64,000 bases of DNA from Propioniciclava soli (GTDB taxonomy: Bacteria > Actinomycetota > Actinomycetes > Propionibacteriales > Propionibacteriaceae), in contig NZ_JACYOT010000001.1 in assembly GCF_014858005.1 (NCBI RefSeq), forward strand, positions 124,001-188,000. Direction: 5' to 3'. This document shows, one piece after another, positions 53,178 to 62,069 of this stretch (position 1 is its first letter; each line of letters begins with the position of its first letter). The translations under genes and the position numbers were made by a program. The notes beneath the pieces were generated by a model. The model searched no databases. It saw only the letters and a program-made list of their open reading frames with translations, and was not told the DNA's origin.

Positions 53178-53897
53178 ATGGATCACGATCCGCTGCCGGG
53201 GGGGCGCTGGCACACCACCACGGCGATCAAGGAGCTGATGCTCGCGCGAGGCCTCAAGCCCGGCGACCCGATGCCGACGGAGTCCGAGCTCGTGGAGACG
53301 ACGGGCGTGTCGCGCTCCAAGCTGCGCGAGGCCGTCCGGACGCTGACCGCCCTCGACATCCTGCAAGTGCGCCACGGCACCGGCACGTTCGTCGGGCAGC
53401 TGTCGATGCGCCCCCTGGTGGAGGGCATGGTCTTCCGGGGGGTGTTGGCACCCGGGGACGACACGACGATGCTCACCCAGGTGGTCGAGGTGCGCACGGG
53501 GCTCGACCTGGGGCTCGCCCCGCGCATCGTGGAGCGGCTCGCGGGGCGCGACGACCCCGAACTGAGGGCCTGCGTTCGGGCCATGGCGGACGCCGCGGGC
53601 CGCGGCGAGAGCTTCAGCTCCGAGGACCGGACGTTCCACCTCACCCTCGCCGAGCGGCTCGGCAACGATCTCTACGGGGAGATTGTCGCCGCGTTCTGGG
53701 ACATTCACATGACGGTCGCCCCCCGGCTCGGTCTGGCTGGGCCGCGTGACCTGACCGACACCGCGTTGGCGCACGAGCGGATGCTCGATGCCGCGATCGC
53801 CGGCGACATCGACGCCTACCGGGCGGCGGTGGTCGACCACTACACACCCATCCTCCGGATGCTGGGCCAGCACGGGCCCAGCCCCCGGGATCCCTGA
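53178..53897 (+). CDS. GntR/FadR-family regulator of amino-sugar genes
   Basis: A 239-residue FadR-subfamily repressor. The N-terminal winged helix has GDPMPTESELVETTGVSRSKLREAVRTLTALDILQVRHGTGTFV (residues 34-76), and the FCD effector domain has EVRTGLDLGLAPRIVERLAG, DRTFHLTLAERLGN and AHERMLDAAIAGD with metal-site His. ATG at 53178 has AAGGAG upstream. Position between the sialate transporter and nagBA makes it a NanR-like sensor of sialate or an amino-sugar phosphate. nagB starts 12 bp after its stop. Confidence 0.85.
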   Translation: MDHDPLPGGRWHTTTAIKELMLARGLKPGDPMPTESELVETTGVSRSKLREAVRTLTALDILQVRHGTGTFVGQLSMRPLVEGMVFRGVLAPGDDTTMLTQVVEVRTGLDLGLAPRIVERLAGRDDPELRACVRAMADAAGRGESFSSEDRTFHLTLAERLGNDLYGEIVAAFWDIHMTVAPRLGLAGPRDLTDTALAHERMLDAAIAGDIDAYRAAVVDHYTPILRMLGQHGPSPRDP

Positions 53898-53909
53898 ACA
53901 GGAGTTGTC

Positions 53910-54707
53910 ATGGAAGTCATCATCTGTCCGGACGCCGAGGCGGTCGCCCAGCTGGCTGCCGCCAAGGTCGAGCGCGTCGCGCGCGACCGGGGGCCGCAGC
54001 CAGTCATCGGCGTGGCCACCGGGTCGTCGCCCGTCGCGCTCTACGACGCGCTGGCCGCGCGGGTGGCGTCCGGAGAATTGGACCTCTCCGACGCCCACGC
54101 CTTCGCCCTCGATGAGTACGTCGGCCTGCCGCCGGGGCACCCCGAGTCCTACGAAGAGGTGATCCGCCGCACCGTGACCGAGCCGCTGGGCCTCGATCCG
54201 GCTCGCGTCCACGTGCCCGACGGCCGTGCGCAGGATCTCGAGGCCGCCGCGGCGGCGTACGAGGACGCCATCGCGGCCGCTGGCGGCGTCGACGTCCAGA
54301 TCCTGGGCATCGGCTCGAACGGCCACGTCGGGTTCAACGAGCCCACCAGCTCGCTGGCGTCCCGCACGCGCATCAAGACGCTCACGGCTCGCACCCGCTT
54401 CGACAACGCGCGCTTCTTCGCGTCCGCCGACGAGGTGCCCACGCACTGCCTCACCCAGGGGCTCGGCACGATCATGGCCGCGCACGAGGTGGTGCTGGTC
54501 GCGCAGGGCGACGGCAAGGCGGACGCCGTCGCCGGGCTGGTCGAGGGGCCGATCACGGCCATGGTGCCCGGGTCGGTGCTGCAGTTGCACCGGCGTGCGA
54601 CCGTGGTGGTGGACGAGGCGGCCGCCGCCAAGCTGCAGCTGGCCGAGTACTACCGTGAAACCTATGAGCGCAAGCCCGACTGGCAGCGGTTCCGCACCGG
54701 CCTGTGA
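53910..54707 (+). CDS. nagB: Glucosamine-6-phosphate deaminase
   Basis: A 265-residue NagB: GVATGSSPVALYDAL (phosphate loop), FALDEYVGLPPGHPESY with the catalytic Asp, LGIGSNGHVGFNEPTSSLASRTRI, and KADAVAGLVEGPITAMVPGSVLQLH. It turns GlcN-6-P into fructose-6-P and ammonia. AGGAG precedes the ATG. nagA starts inside its 3' end. Confidence 0.95.
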   Translation: MEVIICPDAEAVAQLAAAKVERVARDRGPQPVIGVATGSSPVALYDALAARVASGELDLSDAHAFALDEYVGLPPGHPESYEEVIRRTVTEPLGLDPARVHVPDGRAQDLEAAAAAYEDAIAAAGGVDVQILGIGSNGHVGFNEPTSSLASRTRIKTLTARTRFDNARFFASADEVPTHCLTQGLGTIMAAHEVVLVAQGDGKADAVAGLVEGPITAMVPGSVLQLHRRATVVVDEAAAAKLQLAEYYRETYERKPDWQRFRTGL

Positions 54708-55818
54708 CACCCGCCTCCGGGCGGGGCGGGTCTTCACGGGCCACGAGGTGGTGGCGCCCGGCGTCCTGGACATCGCGGCGGGGCGGGTCGTCGGGGTCTC
54801 AGGTGAGCCGCACGGTGCCGCGGCGCAGGAGGTCGATCTCGGCGACGTGACGCTGGCGCCAGGGTTGGTGGACGTCCACACCCACGGCGGTGCGGGCGCG
54901 GAATTCGCCAACGATCCGGTCACGGCCGCCGCCCACCACCTGCGGCACGGCACCACGAGCGCGGTCGCCTCCTTCGTCACCATGCCGGTGGCCTCCCTGG
55001 CCGAACGCGTCGCTGCTTTGGTGCCGCACGTCGCGGCGAGGACGATCGCGGGCGTCCATCTCGAGGGGCCCTGGATCGCCGAGGAATTCCACGGCGCGCA
55101 CCCCGTCGACCTGCTGTGCGACCCCGACCCGGCCGACGTCGCCCACATCGTCGAGGCGGGCGAGGGGATCGTTCGCATGGTCACCATCGCGGTGGAACGC
55201 CCGGGGGCGATGGACGCCGTCCGCTTTCTTGCCGACCGGGGGGTGGTCGCCGCCATCGGGCACACGGCGGCCACGTTCGACCAGACGCGGGACGCCCTGG
55301 TGGCGGGGGTGAGTGGGGTCACGCACCTGTTCAACGCCATGCCGGGCCTCCACCACCGCCGGCCCGGGCCCATCCTGGCGCTGCTGCAGGACGCCGACGC
55401 GTGGCTGGAGGTCATCGCCGACGGCGTCCACCTAAACCCCGAGCTGGTGCGCTGGGTATTCGGCCAGGCGCCCGGACGCGTCGTGCTGATCACGGACGCG
55501 CTCGCCGCCGCCGGCATGCCGGACGGGCACTTCACCTCGGGTTCGCTCGACGTGGACGTCCGGGACGGCAAGGCGCTGGTCGCCGGCACCGAGACGATCG
55601 CCGGCAGCACGCTCGTGCTCGGCGACGCGGTGCGCAACGTCATCGGCTGGGGGGTGCCGTGGGCCGACGCCGTGCGCGCTGCCACCCTGCACCCCGCGCG
55701 CTACCTCGGCCTGGACGGCGTCGGCGAGCTCGTTCCCGGGGCCCGTGCGGACGTGGTGGCGCTGGCGTCCGACTGGAGCGTGCGCGGGGTGTGGAAGGAC
55801 GGGGCCGCCGTGGCCTGA
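54664..55818 (+). CDS. nagA: N-acetylglucosamine-6-phosphate deacetylase
   Basis: A 384-residue NagA amidohydrolase: LAPGLVDVHTHGGAGAEF, the metal ligand VHLEGPWIAEEFHGAH, AAIGHTAATFDQT, THLFNAMPGLHHR and VLITDALAAAGMPDG with the catalytic Asp. It deacetylates GlcNAc-6-P for NagB. The only good start is the ATG at 54664, which lies 44 bp inside nagB in another frame; the first 15 residues (SASPTGSGSAPAC) are probably not conserved. The overlap suggests translational coupling. Confidence 0.93.
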   Translation: MSASPTGSGSAPACDTRLRAGRVFTGHEVVAPGVLDIAAGRVVGVSGEPHGAAAQEVDLGDVTLAPGLVDVHTHGGAGAEFANDPVTAAAHHLRHGTTSAVASFVTMPVASLAERVAALVPHVAARTIAGVHLEGPWIAEEFHGAHPVDLLCDPDPADVAHIVEAGEGIVRMVTIAVERPGAMDAVRFLADRGVVAAIGHTAATFDQTRDALVAGVSGVTHLFNAMPGLHHRRPGPILALLQDADAWLEVIADGVHLNPELVRWVFGQAPGRVVLITDALAAAGMPDGHFTSGSLDVDVRDGKALVAGTETIAGSTLVLGDAVRNVIGWGVPWADAVRAATLHPARYLGLDGVGELVPGARADVVALASDWSVRGVWKDGAAVA

Positions 55819-55824
55819 CCCGGC

Positions 55825-56577
55825 TCAGGCCACCAGGGCGGGAAGCGCCTCCTCGATGCGGTGCCGGACGACGGCGTCCGCCTGCGGATCGTACGGTGTG
55901 GGCTCGGCGTTGACGATGACGAGCAGGGCGCCGCGACCGACCGCGTGGGGCACCAGCCCGGCCACGGGGTGCACCTGCAGGGAGGTGCCGACGGCGAGCA
56001 CAAGATCGCACCGCTCGGCGAGCGCCACCGCGGCGTCCAGCACCGCCGGGTCGAGCATCTCGCCGAACAGCACCACGGTCGCCCGGGTGATCCCCCCACA
56101 GCGGGGGCAGCGGGGGTCGGGGTCACCCGCCTCGACCAGGGCGAGCATCTCGGCGAGCGGGCCGGTGGCGTCGCACCCCTCGCAGCGCCACGAGCGGGCG
56201 TTGCCGTGGATCTCGTGGACGAGTTCGGGCGACGAACCCGCCGCCAGGTGCAGGCCGTCGGTGTTCTGCGTGACGATGCCGGCCAGGCGGTGCTGACGCT
56301 CGAGGGTGACGAGGGCGTGGTGGCCCGGGTTGGGCTGCGCCGTGCGAGCCGGGGACGTGGCGCGGATCTGCCAGGCGCGGCGGCGGATCTCGACGTCGCG
56401 GCGGTACCAGCTCAGCGTGGAGATGCGCTCGGCGTCCGGGTCGAGGGTCCAGCGGCCGCGGGGGCCACGAAAGTCCGGGATGCCCGAGGCCGTCGACAGC
56501 CCCGCCCCAGTGAGGGCGAGCACGGCGGACGCCCCCGCGACGAGTGCGCGGGCCTGCTCGAACTGCTGATCGGTCAT
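55825..56577 (-). CDS. Sir2-family NAD-dependent protein deacylase
   Basis: A 250-residue sirtuin: ALTGAGLSTASGIPDFRGPRG (NAD site), GIVTQNTDGLHLAAG, catalytic HEIHGNA, a four-Cys zinc site (CEGCD and CPRCGG) and VGTSLQVHPVAGLV. It removes acetyl or other acyl groups from lysines. It is convergent with nagA, 6 bp apart. Confidence 0.93.
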   Translation of the reverse strand: MTDQQFEQARALVAGASAVLALTGAGLSTASGIPDFRGPRGRWTLDPDAERISTLSWYRRDVEIRRRAWQIRATSPARTAQPNPGHHALVTLERQHRLAGIVTQNTDGLHLAAGSSPELVHEIHGNARSWRCEGCDATGPLAEMLALVEAGDPDPRCPRCGGITRATVVLFGEMLDPAVLDAAVALAERCDLVLAVGTSLQVHPVAGLVPHAVGRGALLVIVNAEPTPYDPQADAVVRHRIEEALPALVA

Positions 56578-57025
56578 GCCACCCCCTGGCGGTCCGGCGG
56601 CGTCGCCGGTGGGGAACACCGTACCCAGTCCGCTCCGTCTCTGGCCTGTCGGACGCCCTCGCCGGGCAGACTGCGCCGCGCGGGGCGGGCTGGGGGGCGG
56701 CGGCTCGCGTAGGGCGGCTCCAGGCACGCCGCTTGCCTGCGGCGGGGGCTCGAGGCACGTCGCTCCCCGCCCATCGCCGTGCTCACGTTGCAGCGAGAGC
56801 GGCGCTACGGCCAGGGAGGGGAGTGGCCCGGAAGGGGCCCGCAAGGAGAGCACTCCGGCGCCGGGGGAGCAGCGCTGCGTCCGGGGAGCGAGGTTGGCCG
56901 CGGGGGCCTGTGGACCCCGGTGGCCGTGGGCCCCGGTGATGGTGAGCCCCCGGTGATGGTGAGCCCCCGGTGATGGTGCGGCCCGAGCCTGCCCCGGTGC
57001 CCCCCGACGGGCTAGGCTCCCCACC
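56578..57025. other. Gene-free GC-rich interval with short tandem repeat
   Basis: No convincing gene in these 448 bp. At 56934-56977 a 17-bp unit, CGGTGATGGTGAGCCCC, occurs twice perfectly with a third partial copy. The promoter of the next gene (TAGGCT, 57013-57018) lies at the end. Confidence 0.6.
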
Positions 57026-57430
57026 ATGACCGACCCCTCGCAGGAGCGGCGCGCCGACGCGCAGCGCATGGCCGAGCTGGCGGTGTCCGCGCGCGCCGGG
57101 GAGTCGCGGGCAGCGCAACGGATCGTCGATCGGTTCGTGGAGCAGGCGACCGCGCGGGGCATCGCGCCGGTTCCGCTGGAGGCGACCCAGTTGGACGGCC
57201 GCCGCGTGCGCACCGACCGAATCGGGTGGTACGTCAACAAGAAGCAGACCCTCGCCATCGGCACCGGGGGAGAGTGGTTCGTCCTCCAGGTGCCGACCTC
57301 GTGGATGAGCCGTTTCACCGGCGTGAAGCTGCAGCCGTCGCCGCCGGAGCTGGTGGTGGCCCGCGGTGGACGCGACGGCGAAAGTGGTGACCTGCAGGAG
57401 TTTCTCGACCGTGTTCTCGCCGGCCGGTGA
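57026..57430 (+). CDS. Hypothetical protein
   Basis: A 134-residue soluble protein, with a helical N-terminal half (RRADAQRMAELAVSARAGES) and a beta-rich C-terminal half (VRTDRIGWYVNKKQTLAIGTGGEWFVLQV). No family recognised. ATG is seven bases after TAGGCT, so a leaderless message is likely. Confidence 0.65.
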   Translation: MTDPSQERRADAQRMAELAVSARAGESRAAQRIVDRFVEQATARGIAPVPLEATQLDGRRVRTDRIGWYVNKKQTLAIGTGGEWFVLQVPTSWMSRFTGVKLQPSPPELVVARGGRDGESGDLQEFLDRVLAGR

Positions 57431-57680
57431 GCGTCACAGCCCTGACGTGAGGCACCGAGAGGCTGCGGCACCCCAACCAGCAGCCCCCCGGGCAGTAAAA
57501 GGGTAAGCCAGCCCCGGGTTCAGAGCAATCATCGCCGCCCCTGCTCTCGCTGCTCGGCCCGGTGGGGGCGCCTGCACCACGCCAACGATGAATCCCCCCA
57601 CCCCAGGGTGATCCGGCGGACAACACCGGGGGTGGTTCGGGCAACACTCCTGCCAACACCCGGACGCGAATCTTGCGGCC

Positions 57681-58358
57681 ATGACAGCAGAGCACTGGCA
57701 GGCGACGGCGCGGGCGTGGGATGCGGAGTGGGAGCGCCTCGCGCCCCCGGGGCGGACCGTCCCGACGGCGTGGCTGCTCGCGTGCCCGGTGTTGACGCCG
57801 GCCACGTGGGTGTGTGAGGTTGCGGACGTCGTCCGCACCGATCCGGACGCCGTGCTGCTCGCCCTGCTGCGGCTCCACCGCACCGGGGACACCTTGGCCG
57901 GGCAGGCCGTCCTGCGGGCGATGACACCGAAGGCGGTGCGGATGGCCGCTCGCGACGCCGAGGCGGGCCTGGCCGACTACCTGGCCGCGTTGTGGGAGCG
58001 GATCGCCACCTATCCGGTGGAGCGCCGCCCCACCCGGGTGGCGGCCAACCTCGCACTGGATGCACTGAAAACGGTGAAATCTGCCCGGGCGTGTCGCCCG
58101 ACCCACGCGTGGGCGCCCGTGGCCGAGCAGCACGACCCGTTGGTGGGCGACGCCGTGCTGGACGCAGGCCTGCGGCTCGGTGTCATCGACGCCCAGACGC
58201 GCCGCACCCTGGCCTGCGTGTACGTCGAGGGACACAGCAGCGCGGACGCCGCGCGCGAACTCGGCACCAGCAGCGACGCGGTGCGGTGGCGGTGCAGCAA
58301 GGGGGTGCGCGCCCTACGCGCCCACGCCGGCGACCTCGTCGCCGAGCTCGTGGGGTGA
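57681..58358 (+). CDS. Sigma-70 region-4-like helix-turn-helix protein
   Basis: A 225-residue protein with a C-terminal sigma region 4-like HTH (RRTLACVYVEGHSSADAARELGTSSDAVRWRCSKGVRAL, about 174-213). The preceding part is helical (ARDAEAGLADYLAALWERI, LALDALKTVKSA) and lacks a clear region 2 core-binding motif. It could be a divergent ECF-like sigma factor or a regulator that has kept only the DNA-binding end. No anti-sigma gene lies next to it. Upstream 250 bp hold no other gene. Confidence 0.6.
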   Translation: MTAEHWQATARAWDAEWERLAPPGRTVPTAWLLACPVLTPATWVCEVADVVRTDPDAVLLALLRLHRTGDTLAGQAVLRAMTPKAVRMAARDAEAGLADYLAALWERIATYPVERRPTRVAANLALDALKTVKSARACRPTHAWAPVAEQHDPLVGDAVLDAGLRLGVIDAQTRRTLACVYVEGHSSADAARELGTSSDAVRWRCSKGVRALRAHAGDLVAELVG

Positions 58359-58375
58359 GGGCGGCCGCCGGCGGG

Positions 58376-59035
58376 TCAGCGCCCGGCGAGCCCGTTCTCG
58401 TAGGCGAAGAGAACCAGGCCCACCCGGTCGCGGGCCTGCAGCTTGGTCAGCAGACGGCCGATGTGGGTCTTGACGGTGCCCTCGGCCATGAAGAGCCGCG
58501 CGGCGATCTCGGCGTTGGTGGCGCCGGCCGCGACCTCCCCCAGCACCTCCCGTTCGCGGTCGGTGAGCAGGGCCAATCGGGGATCCTGCGCGTGGGGACT
58601 GGTGTCGAGGGTGGGCACGACGTGGTCCAGCAGGCGGCGGGTCGTGGAGGGGGCCATGACGGCGTCGCCGGCGGCCACGTTGCGGATGGCGTTCAGCAGG
58701 TCGGCCGGGCGGGCGTCCTTGAGGAGGAAGCCGCTAGCTCCGGCCTTGAGGGCGGCGAACGCGTACTCGTCGAGGTCGAAGGTGGTGAGCACCAGCACGC
58801 GCGAGGGCAGGCCCGCCTCGGTGATGCGCCGGGTCGCCTCCACGCCGTCGAGCACGGGCATGCGGACGTCCATGAGCACGACGTCGGCGGGGTGAGCGGT
58901 GAGGGCCCGCAGCGCCTCGGCGCCGTCGGACGCCTCCCCGACCACCTTGAGGTCCTCGGAGGAGTCGATCAGCATGCGGAAGCCGCTGCGCACCAGGGAC
59001 TGGTCGTCGGCCAGGAAGACGCGAATGGGGGGCAC
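58376..59035 (-). CDS. NarL/LuxR-type response regulator
   Basis: A 219-residue response regulator: receiver domain with LADDQ, phospho-acceptor in VVLMDVRMPVLDG, TTFDLDEY and LKDARP; C-terminal LuxR HTH (LTDREREVLGEVAAGATNAEIAARLF, then GTVKTHIGRLL). It works with the histidine kinase encoded 3 bp upstream. Confidence 0.93.
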   Translation of the reverse strand: MPPIRVFLADDQSLVRSGFRMLIDSSEDLKVVGEASDGAEALRALTAHPADVVLMDVRMPVLDGVEATRRITEAGLPSRVLVLTTFDLDEYAFAALKAGASGFLLKDARPADLLNAIRNVAAGDAVMAPSTTRRLLDHVVPTLDTSPHAQDPRLALLTDREREVLGEVAAGATNAEIAARLFMAEGTVKTHIGRLLTKLQARDRVGLVLFAYENGLAGR

Positions 59036-59038
59036 GGG

Positions 59039-60271
59039 TCAGCTCCTTCGGTGGGTGGGATGGGGGCTCGGTGGTGGCGCGGGCAGCGTGGCCAGCACGC
59101 GGAACCCGGGGGAGGAGGTGCGGGGGCCGGCCCGCAACGACCCGCCCATGGACGCCACGCGTTCGTACATGCCGCGCAGGCCGTTGCCGCCACCGTCGGT
59201 CGGATCCTCGACGCCCTCGCCGTCGTCCTGCACATCGATCGTGATGTGCTGCGGGCCGTACGACAGCGAGACCGTCGCGTGGGCGGACGCCCCGGCGTGC
59301 TTGAGGAAGTTGGTGAGGGCCTCCTGCACCACGCGGTAGATGGTGAGGGCCAGGGCCGGAGGCACGTTGCCGGGCTCGCCGTGCACGACGAGGCGCGCCC
59401 GGTCGCTCGTCCGCGCCACCAGTTCGGGGATGTCCTCGAGGGTGGGCGTCGGTGCGTACGTGGGCCGCTCCCCGGCCTCGGGGCCCGCCCGCAGGACGCC
59501 GACGATGCGGCGCATCTCGTGGAGCGCCTCGCGGCCCGTCTCGGCGATCGTGTCGAGCGCCTCGGCGGCCACGTCGGGGTTCCGCGCGGCCGCGGCCCGC
59601 CCGCCCTCGGCCTGCACGATCATGACCGACAGCGAGTGCGCGACGATGTCGTGCAACTCGCGCGCGATCACGGCACGGGCGGACGCCTCCGCCAGCCTGC
59701 CCTGCTGTTCCCGCTCCGCGAGCAGCAGGCGATACCGCTCCTCGGCGATGCGGACCTCGGCGCCCCGAGACTCGGCGACCTCGCGCGCGCGGCGTCCGAT
59801 GGCATAGGGGGTCAGCACCGCGCCGAGACAGGCGCCCCAGGAGAGCACGTCGACACTCGGGTTGCCGGACGTCGTGTTCTCGAACCAGCGCATGGGACCC
59901 AACAGGGAGGCAAAGGTGCCGATGACCAGCACGGAGCGCGACGCGTGGCCGGGCACCCAGCGCGCCACGCTGTACGCGACGATCGGGACGGCGATCAGCG
60001 ACGGCGACGGCACATCGAGGAGCACCAGGTGCAGCGCCCCGGCGACGCTGACGAGCGCGAGCATGAGAAGAGGGGCATGCCGGCGCAGGGTCAGGGGCAG
60101 CAACATGGCGAGCGACACGCCCACGACGCGGGGGTCGGGCTCTTGGGTGCCGCCGAGCCAGACGAACGGCACCGCGATCACGACCAGGGACAGGGACACG
60201 GCGAGGATCCCGTCGGCCATCCAGTCACGTCGGGTGGCGCCGGGCGGGAACACCAGTTCGCTCGCACTCAT
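59039..60271 (-). CDS. Sensor histidine kinase (HisKA_3 type)
   Basis: A 410-residue kinase with four to six N-terminal membrane helices (IPFVWLGG-like region through LIAVPIVAYSVARWV), phospho-His in ARELHDIVAHSLSVMIVQAEGGR, and a C-terminal HATPase with VVQEALTNFLKHAGAS, DDGEGV and GGNGLRGMYERVASMGG. No extracellular sensor domain is evident, so it may sense within the membrane. Pairs with the response regulator downstream. Confidence 0.92.
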   Translation of the reverse strand: MSASELVFPPGATRRDWMADGILAVSLSLVVIAVPFVWLGGTQEPDPRVVGVSLAMLLPLTLRRHAPLLMLALVSVAGALHLVLLDVPSPSLIAVPIVAYSVARWVPGHASRSVLVIGTFASLLGPMRWFENTTSGNPSVDVLSWGACLGAVLTPYAIGRRAREVAESRGAEVRIAEERYRLLLAEREQQGRLAEASARAVIARELHDIVAHSLSVMIVQAEGGRAAAARNPDVAAEALDTIAETGREALHEMRRIVGVLRAGPEAGERPTYAPTPTLEDIPELVARTSDRARLVVHGEPGNVPPALALTIYRVVQEALTNFLKHAGASAHATVSLSYGPQHITIDVQDDGEGVEDPTDGGGNGLRGMYERVASMGGSLRAGPRTSSPGFRVLATLPAPPPSPHPTHRRS

Positions 60272-60357
60272 CGGGCCCCAGCGTACGAGGCGGGACGAAT
60301 CCGCAGTCGCTCGCGCGTGGGACAGCCTGGGGGACCCTTCCTTCCTAAGATGGGGCT

Positions 60358-60477
60358 GTGAAGAAGTTGGGTCTGCTCGCCGTGGTGACCGCCGCCGTCT
60401 GCGCGGCGTGGGCGCTCCGCACGCGACGCGTCCGCCGGGACGCCGCGGTGTGGGCGAACGTCACCGACACGGTGTGA
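60358..60477 (+). CDS. DLW-39-like small membrane protein
   Basis: A 39-residue protein: KKLGLLAVVTAAVCAAWAL (one membrane helix), basic RTRRVRRD, then AAVWANVTDTV. This matches the layout of the actinobacterial DLW-39 family (Lys-Lys start, helix, basic region, D/A-x-W-A-x-x-T-D end). GTG is six bases after TAAGAT (60346-60351), a leaderless layout. Function unknown. Its last codons overlap a possible upstream start (60474) of the next gene. Confidence 0.6.
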   Translation: MKKLGLLAVVTAAVCAAWALRTRRVRRDAAVWANVTDTV

Positions 60478-60659
60478 GCGACCCGGCGTCCGTGCCGGAG
60501 ACGGCACCCGTGAAAACCGGCACGGTGACTCCCGGTGAGGCTCCCACCACCTCCCCCGACATGAATGGTGAAGTATTCGCTACGGTGACCACCTGGGGCG
60601 CCGGCGACCCGCGTCCCGCCTCACCGGGGCGCCCGGGCACGGAAGGGGGTGAAGGGGTC

Positions 60660-61130
60660 ATGGAGCTGTCGCGCTCTCGTGGCCGCAGCATCCTCATTTC
60701 CCCATGGCTGGGGGTGATCGTCCTCTTCGGGGCCCTCTCGTCGGTCGTCTTCATTGTGGCGGCCGTCCAGGCCGAGGATGTGCTGGCGAGGATCGTCGCG
60801 GCGGCGGCGATCGTGACGCTGTTCGGCGTCTTCTGCAATCTGACCGGCGACGCCATCCTGCTGCTCGACCGGCGGGGATTCCGCACCCTGTTCCAACGGC
60901 GCACGCCGTGGGAGGCCGTCACCGCCATCCGCGTGGCCGAGGTGCCCGAGTGGGGCATCGAGACCACCGCCGTGGTGCTCGACGTGGTGCGGGGGGACCA
61001 TCTGCAGCAGCGGGTGCTCAAGGGTTTCGGGCGCCTCGGGCACCTGGTCGACCTCGAGGGCCTGCGTGACCGGCTCGAGGCCGCCCGCGCGGAGGCCCTG
61101 GGCGGGGCGTCCGGCACCGCGACGCACTGA
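60660..61130 (+). CDS. PH-domain-like membrane protein
   Basis: A 156-residue protein with two N-terminal membrane helices (PWLGVIVLFGALSSVVFIVAA and a second through NLTGDAILLL), then a soluble part starting LDRRGFRTLFQRRTPWEAVTAIRVAEV that resembles bacterial PH-like domains. GGAAGGGGG lies before the ATG. An alternative GTG at 60474 would add 62 Pro/Thr-rich residues and overlap the DLW-39-like stop. Function unknown. Confidence 0.6.
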   Translation: MELSRSRGRSILISPWLGVIVLFGALSSVVFIVAAVQAEDVLARIVAAAAIVTLFGVFCNLTGDAILLLDRRGFRTLFQRRTPWEAVTAIRVAEVPEWGIETTAVVLDVVRGDHLQQRVLKGFGRLGHLVDLEGLRDRLEAARAEALGGASGTATH

Positions 61131-61151
61131 CCCGCCCCGGCGCCACCGACC

Positions 61152-61928
61152 TCAGCCCACCAGGGGCCTGCGCGTCCGCATCCGCGCCACGAGCGTTGCG
61201 ACCACCACGACGACCGCGGCGACCGCCGCCGCCACCCCGACCGGCGTGGAGAGCGGGTCGCCGGCGAGCCGGGCCACCGCGATCCAGGCCAACCCCCAGG
61301 CGAGGGCGGCCGTGATGGCGAAGCGCCCGCCCAGGCGAAACGCGAGGAAGACGCCCACCGCCGCGACCACCACCAGCAGCGCCACCCCGGCCCAGTCGGC
61401 CGCCGCGCCGAGGTCGACGCCGGCGTCGACGAACGCGGCGGTGACGTTCGCGCACACCGCCACCGCCACCCAGCCGAGGTAGAGGCCGAACGTCACGTCG
61501 ACGGCGAGCAGTTCGAACCAACCGCGCGGCTGCTCGCGGTGGATCACCACCATGAGACGGGCCAGGACGGCCAGCAGCGCCACGATGACCAGCACGCTCA
61601 CCCAGATCCACCCCACCTGCGTCACACCCAGCCAGGCGCCGTTGAGCAGCATGGACGCCGCCGCGAGCCCCCCGGTCGCGCGGGCGCGGGAGTCGCTCGC
61701 CACGGACGGGAGCCACTGCCAGATCGTGTAGAGCAGCAGGCCGACGTAGATCACCGACCAGATCGAGAAGGCGGGGCCATCGGGGGCGATGAGCGTCGCG
61801 GTGTCCGACAGGGCGCCACCGGCCGACTCCGCGACCCGGTCGCCGACCAGGCCGGTGCCGAAGGCGGTGCCGATGTAGCAGACGATGAGGGAGACGGTGA
61901 CGAGGATGCGGCGCGTGAGGTCAGACAC
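61152..61928 (-). CDS. TspO/tryptophan-rich sensory-like membrane protein
   Basis: A 258-residue protein with about seven membrane helices. The block PDGPAFSIWSVIYVGLLLYTIWQ matches the W-rich TspO/MBR-related family (its W-x-F-x-I-W-x-x-I-Y motif), as does VDVTFGLYLGWVAVAVCANV. GTG at 61928 has GAAAGG upstream. It may bind tetrapyrroles or lipids. Confidence 0.7.
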   Translation of the reverse strand: MSDLTRRILVTVSLIVCYIGTAFGTGLVGDRVAESAGGALSDTATLIAPDGPAFSIWSVIYVGLLLYTIWQWLPSVASDSRARATGGLAAASMLLNGAWLGVTQVGWIWVSVLVIVALLAVLARLMVVIHREQPRGWFELLAVDVTFGLYLGWVAVAVCANVTAAFVDAGVDLGAAADWAGVALLVVVAAVGVFLAFRLGGRFAITAALAWGLAWIAVARLAGDPLSTPVGVAAAVAAVVVVVATLVARMRTRRPLVG

Positions 61929-62069
61929 GTGTCGGCCTTTCGGTCCAGATGGGATGCTGGCCTCCAACCTAGGTGACCGCCGAAGGGCCGGCCGCGGGCC
62001 GCCGGCAGCGGCGTCCGTGTGTGTCGTTTCAACAGTAGGATGGGCGACTCACAGCGAGAAGGGGGCGTG

